Notes under the pieces: model-generated | What the model saw: only the letters and a program-made list of their open reading frames with translations | Told to the model about the DNA's origin: nothing | Database searches by the model: none | Shown: positions 61,991 through 64,000 of the stretch, in pieces | How the letters are laid out: each line of letters opens with the position of its first letter | How positions within the stretch are numbered: position 1 is the stretch's first letter | Assembly: GCF_022539315.1 (NCBI RefSeq) | Contig: NC_066315.1 | Location: 47,721,174 to 47,785,173, forward strand | Direction of reading: 5' to 3' | DNA: 64,000 nucleotides | Source: Serinus canaria | Lineage: Eukaryota > Chordata > Aves > Passeriformes > Fringillidae | Position numbers and translations under genes: made by a program

Positions 61991-62240
61991 TTCTCCAGTG
62001 TGAGTCCATCTCATAGGCAACAGTTCTTCACAAACTACTGCATCATAGGTCGTTCTTCCCTGGGTGCAGTCCTTCATGGACAGCCTGCTCCAGAGTGGGT
62101 TCCCCATTTAGCCACAAGTCCTAGCAGGAAACCTGCTCCGGTGTGGGCTCCTCAGATCCCCAGGTCCCTGCCAGGAGCCTGTTCCAGCAAAGGTCTCCCT
62201 CAGGCTCACAGCCTTTTTTGGGCATTGAATTGCTCCAACA
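61991..62240. repeat. Degenerate 46-51 bp tandem repeats inside the long LTR
   Basis: The motif CTGCTCC(A/G)G(A/T)GTGGG and its variants recur at 62085, 62133, 62179 and 62230, with earlier degraded copies near 61991 and 62037. Spacing is 46-51 bp. Each unit also holds a GTCC/CAGG block. The repeats are part of the LTR, not a separate satellite. Confidence 0.65.
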
Positions 62241-62312
62241 CAGGTCTTCTCCAAGGGCTACAGGTGAATCTCGGCACCCCTGTGATCCTCCATGGGCTTC
62301 AGGAGCACTGCT

Positions 62313-62513
62313 TCAGGAGCACAGCTGCTTCACCATGGACTTCACCACAGGCTGCAGAGGAATCTCAGCTCCAGTGCCTGGAGCACCTCCTCCCCCTCCT
62401 TCTCCACTGACCTTGGTGACTGCAGAGTTGCTCTTCTCACATGTTCCCACCCCATTCTTTTCTGCCTCCTTCTCTGTCTTCTTCATCTTCATTTTCTTCA
62501 TCTTCTTCTTCAT
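62313..62513 (-). pseudogene. Short open frame inside the long LTR
   Basis: The frame is 66 codons from an ATG to TGA. The first 18 codons are a Lys/Met/Glu-rich stretch produced by a GAAGAA-type expansion (62467-62516). The rest has a Gly-rich run (GEGGGGGAPG) and an IPLQPV motif. I recall similar frames being predicted from intact copies of this LTR in bird genomes, continuing through the 46-51 bp repeats. Here a stop interrupts before them. No known retroviral protein is recognisable. Confidence 0.4.
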
Positions 62514-62516
62514 GTT
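62467..62516. repeat. CTTCTT/GAAGAA-rich simple stretch in the LTR
   Basis: Imperfect CTT/CAT triplets (TCTTCATCTTCATTTTCTTC and following) on the plus strand fill the place where related LTR copies have a short AT-rich, TATA-like block. It may have removed the core promoter of this copy (inference). Confidence 0.6.
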
Positions 62517-63196
62517 ATCACAGAGGCATTATGGTCATTTCCAACTGGCCCAGTCTTGGCCACTGGCACATCCATCCTGGAGCTGGCTGGCATTGCCTCT
62601 GACAGACTTAAAGGAAGCTTCTGGCACCTTCTCACAGAAGTCACCCCTGCAGCCTACCAAGACCTGGCCATGCAAACCAAATAAATCAGGGTTTGTACAC
62701 ATCCTACGCAATTCATTTCGTACCAGCTCACGTTGGTGCTGTTTGGGTCTTCTCTCCACCATATTTCACTGGCCACATGTGGACTAGTTTTATTTTATCT
62801 TCTGATCTATCATGTAGAGCTCACAGTATCATAAAGGAATGTCTGTCCTGTCAGTCCATCTTCAGCAACTGCTTCATTAGCGCTACAGTGAATAATTACA
62901 TAAAATATTGGGCTCTTATGCTTTCCAGTGATAAAGAAGATGTACAGAACAATAAATAGCCTGGATGAAATGGAAAGAAGGAAGACAGAAAGGGGAGGTA
63001 TTTCATAACTTATTGTTTTCAGATCTGTTTTTCTGCAGAGAGGTCTAAAGATCAGTTAAGTACAGGGACCCAGTGCAACACCACAATACAGGGAACTCCA
63101 TAACTTGAATAAGAATATTTGGACTGACAAAACATCATTAAGACCACAAGCAGCATGGCCCAAGATTTTCTGCAGACTCATGTGTCAATGAAAAAT

Positions 63197-63227
63197 ATAA
63201 ATTTTCTCCTGTAGGGAGAAAATATAT
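63197..63227. repeat. Short AT-rich hairpin
   Basis: ATTTTCTCC and GGAGAAAAT flank a TGTAG loop. One mismatch further out the pairing resumes for three bases. It is close to the hairpin at 63285. Confidence 0.7.
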
Positions 63228-63284
63228 TAGGAGGACAGTGGGACAAAGGGCAGATTTTTCCACAGCCCAGAATAGCAGCACTTA

Positions 63285-63308
63285 CCATAGGTGTTTCTAC
63301 ACCTATGG
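63285..63308. repeat. Perfect 10-bp hairpin with 4-base loop
   Basis: CCATAGGTGT, a TTCT loop, then ACACCTATGG. An outer pair ACAGCCCAG/CTGGGCTGT extends the fold after a 14-base bulge on one side only. There is no T-run after it. Confidence 0.85.
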
Positions 63309-64000
63309 CTGGGCTGTCTAGCTTCCTTCTTAAATATTTCAATTGAACTTCAAATAGGCAAAAGTTTTAAAAAATGCATCAGTAATGAGCTTATTGACAG
63401 CACAATTGGCTTCACACTTTGGCATATGCACTGAAGATCTTACTTTAATGCAGTTAAAGTTATCATTTATATCATGAAGTTATCATTGCTTATTGTTCAC
63501 TCAGAATGGAACCCCTAGATTTAACAGCAAAATGAACCATTTCAGCCCAAACAATTTGATGTAACAGAGCACTTGCATGCACACAGTACCTCACTCTAAT
63601 ATGCAGAGTGTAGCTGTGCTGATCAAGGAAAGGCTCTTGCAAACCAGTGTACTTTGAGAATGCAGCATGGAAAAACTCCCATGTAGTATATTCCTCCTTT
63701 CTGAAACAATGTGATGAACCTGAATTTCTCTCTAACCCAACTGTAACAGAAACATCACATATTTAATTGTGTTTATGCTAAGGTAGGAAATCACTATCAA
63801 TCAATGTTGGCAGCAAGCTTTGCTTTTTGTGCTGCTCCTAGACAGTAGGAGCTTATACTAATGCAGGGAGGTTTGTTCTTCAGACAATACATTTTCGCAT
63901 ACTAAGTTTCATAAATACCTGTATGTGTACATTCAACATGAAAGTGATCTTTGGTAAAATTATTTTTCCCATGCACTTGATGATAGAGTTGGCATTACCT

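Larger units (their letters stand above)
61640..62688 (-). mobile_element. Long LTR of an avian LTR retroelement (about 1.05 kb), minus strand
   Basis: The blocks match, in order, a long LTR I know as common in birds. On the plus strand these are GGGTTCGTGGATTGAGATAA, CAGAACAGACTCAGCTTGGG, GTGGTCAGTTCATCACACAT, a run of CTGCTCC...GTGGG repeats, GTGCCTGGAGCACCTCCTCC, ATGTTATCACAGAGGC and GACCTGGCCATGCAAACC. On the minus strand it begins TGATTTATTTGG at 62688 and has AATAAA at 61819-61824, consistent with U3-R-U5 on that strand. The low end is diverged and set only to within about 30 bp. No internal retroviral region adjoins it, so it is a solo LTR. Family and class are not assigned. Confidence 0.72.
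62689..64000. other. AT-rich unique sequence with two short hairpins
   Basis: No exon or mobile element is recognised. The only structured parts are the hairpins at 63197-63227 and 63285-63308. Confidence 0.55.

Noticed and set aside
62143..62787. 214-codon and 130-codon plus-strand frames at 62.1-62.8 kb
   Set aside because: They run antisense through the long LTR and owe their length to its GC-rich repeats.
1..64000. CRISPR arrays, bacterial operons, phage genes, rRNA or intact tRNA genes
   Set aside because: No regularly spaced direct repeats with unique spacers, no prokaryotic gene organisation and no cloverleaf sequence were found. The repeats present are avian.

Overview
This 64 kb window looks like nuclear DNA of a bird, probably a songbird. 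The evidence is several 5'-truncated CR1 LINE copies carrying the avian CR1 3' end (ATTCTATGAT-type terminal repeats), two LTR types that I recall as widespread in avian genomes, a few very old MIR-type SINE remnants, AT-rich unique sequence and no compact gene arrangement. Nothing prokaryotic, organellar or CRISPR-like was seen. There were no database searches, so family names rest on recognition.

The one gene I can support lies on the minus strand between about 48.8 and 40.0 kb. Eight short coding exons (A, B, C, D, E, G, H, I) have good splice sites and mutually compatible phases. Together they give a complete reading frame of about 174 residues (178 with an alternative acceptor at exon D). 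The predicted protein has a Ser/Pro/Lys-rich N-terminus, a Lys/Glu/Leu-rich helical middle likely to form a coiled coil, and a basic Ser/Lys-rich tail. I do not recognise its orthologue. Its introns carry a CR1 copy with a 334-bp homopurine/homopyrimidine array, a perfect 123-bp hexamer array that reads (ACUAAU)n in the transcript, a GC-AG splice donor, a possible poison micro-exon and a start-stop uORF.

Layout: 0-2.4 kb unique; 2.4-3.4 kb CR1 tail and a solo LTR (minus); 3.4-40 kb mostly unique DNA with a MIR at 7.1 kb, a CR1 at 8.6-9.0 kb, A-tracts, small tandem duplications, a 58-bp near-palindrome at 35.15 kb and a MIR at 38.85 kb; 40.0-48.8 kb the coiled-coil gene, with an old CR1 piece at 44.1 kb; 49-56.4 kb unique; 56.45-57.4 kb a CR1 copy with part of the reverse-transcriptase-protein C-terminus; 58.0 kb a MIR in tRNA-like orientation; 60.2-60.4 kb an old CR1 piece; 61.64-62.69 kb a long LTR (minus) with degenerate internal repeats and a small open frame; 62.7-64 kb unique sequence with two short hairpins.

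The large gene-free regions are read as intergenic or intronic DNA. Most open frames of 60-150 codons there have no splice support or recognisable domain and are not annotated.
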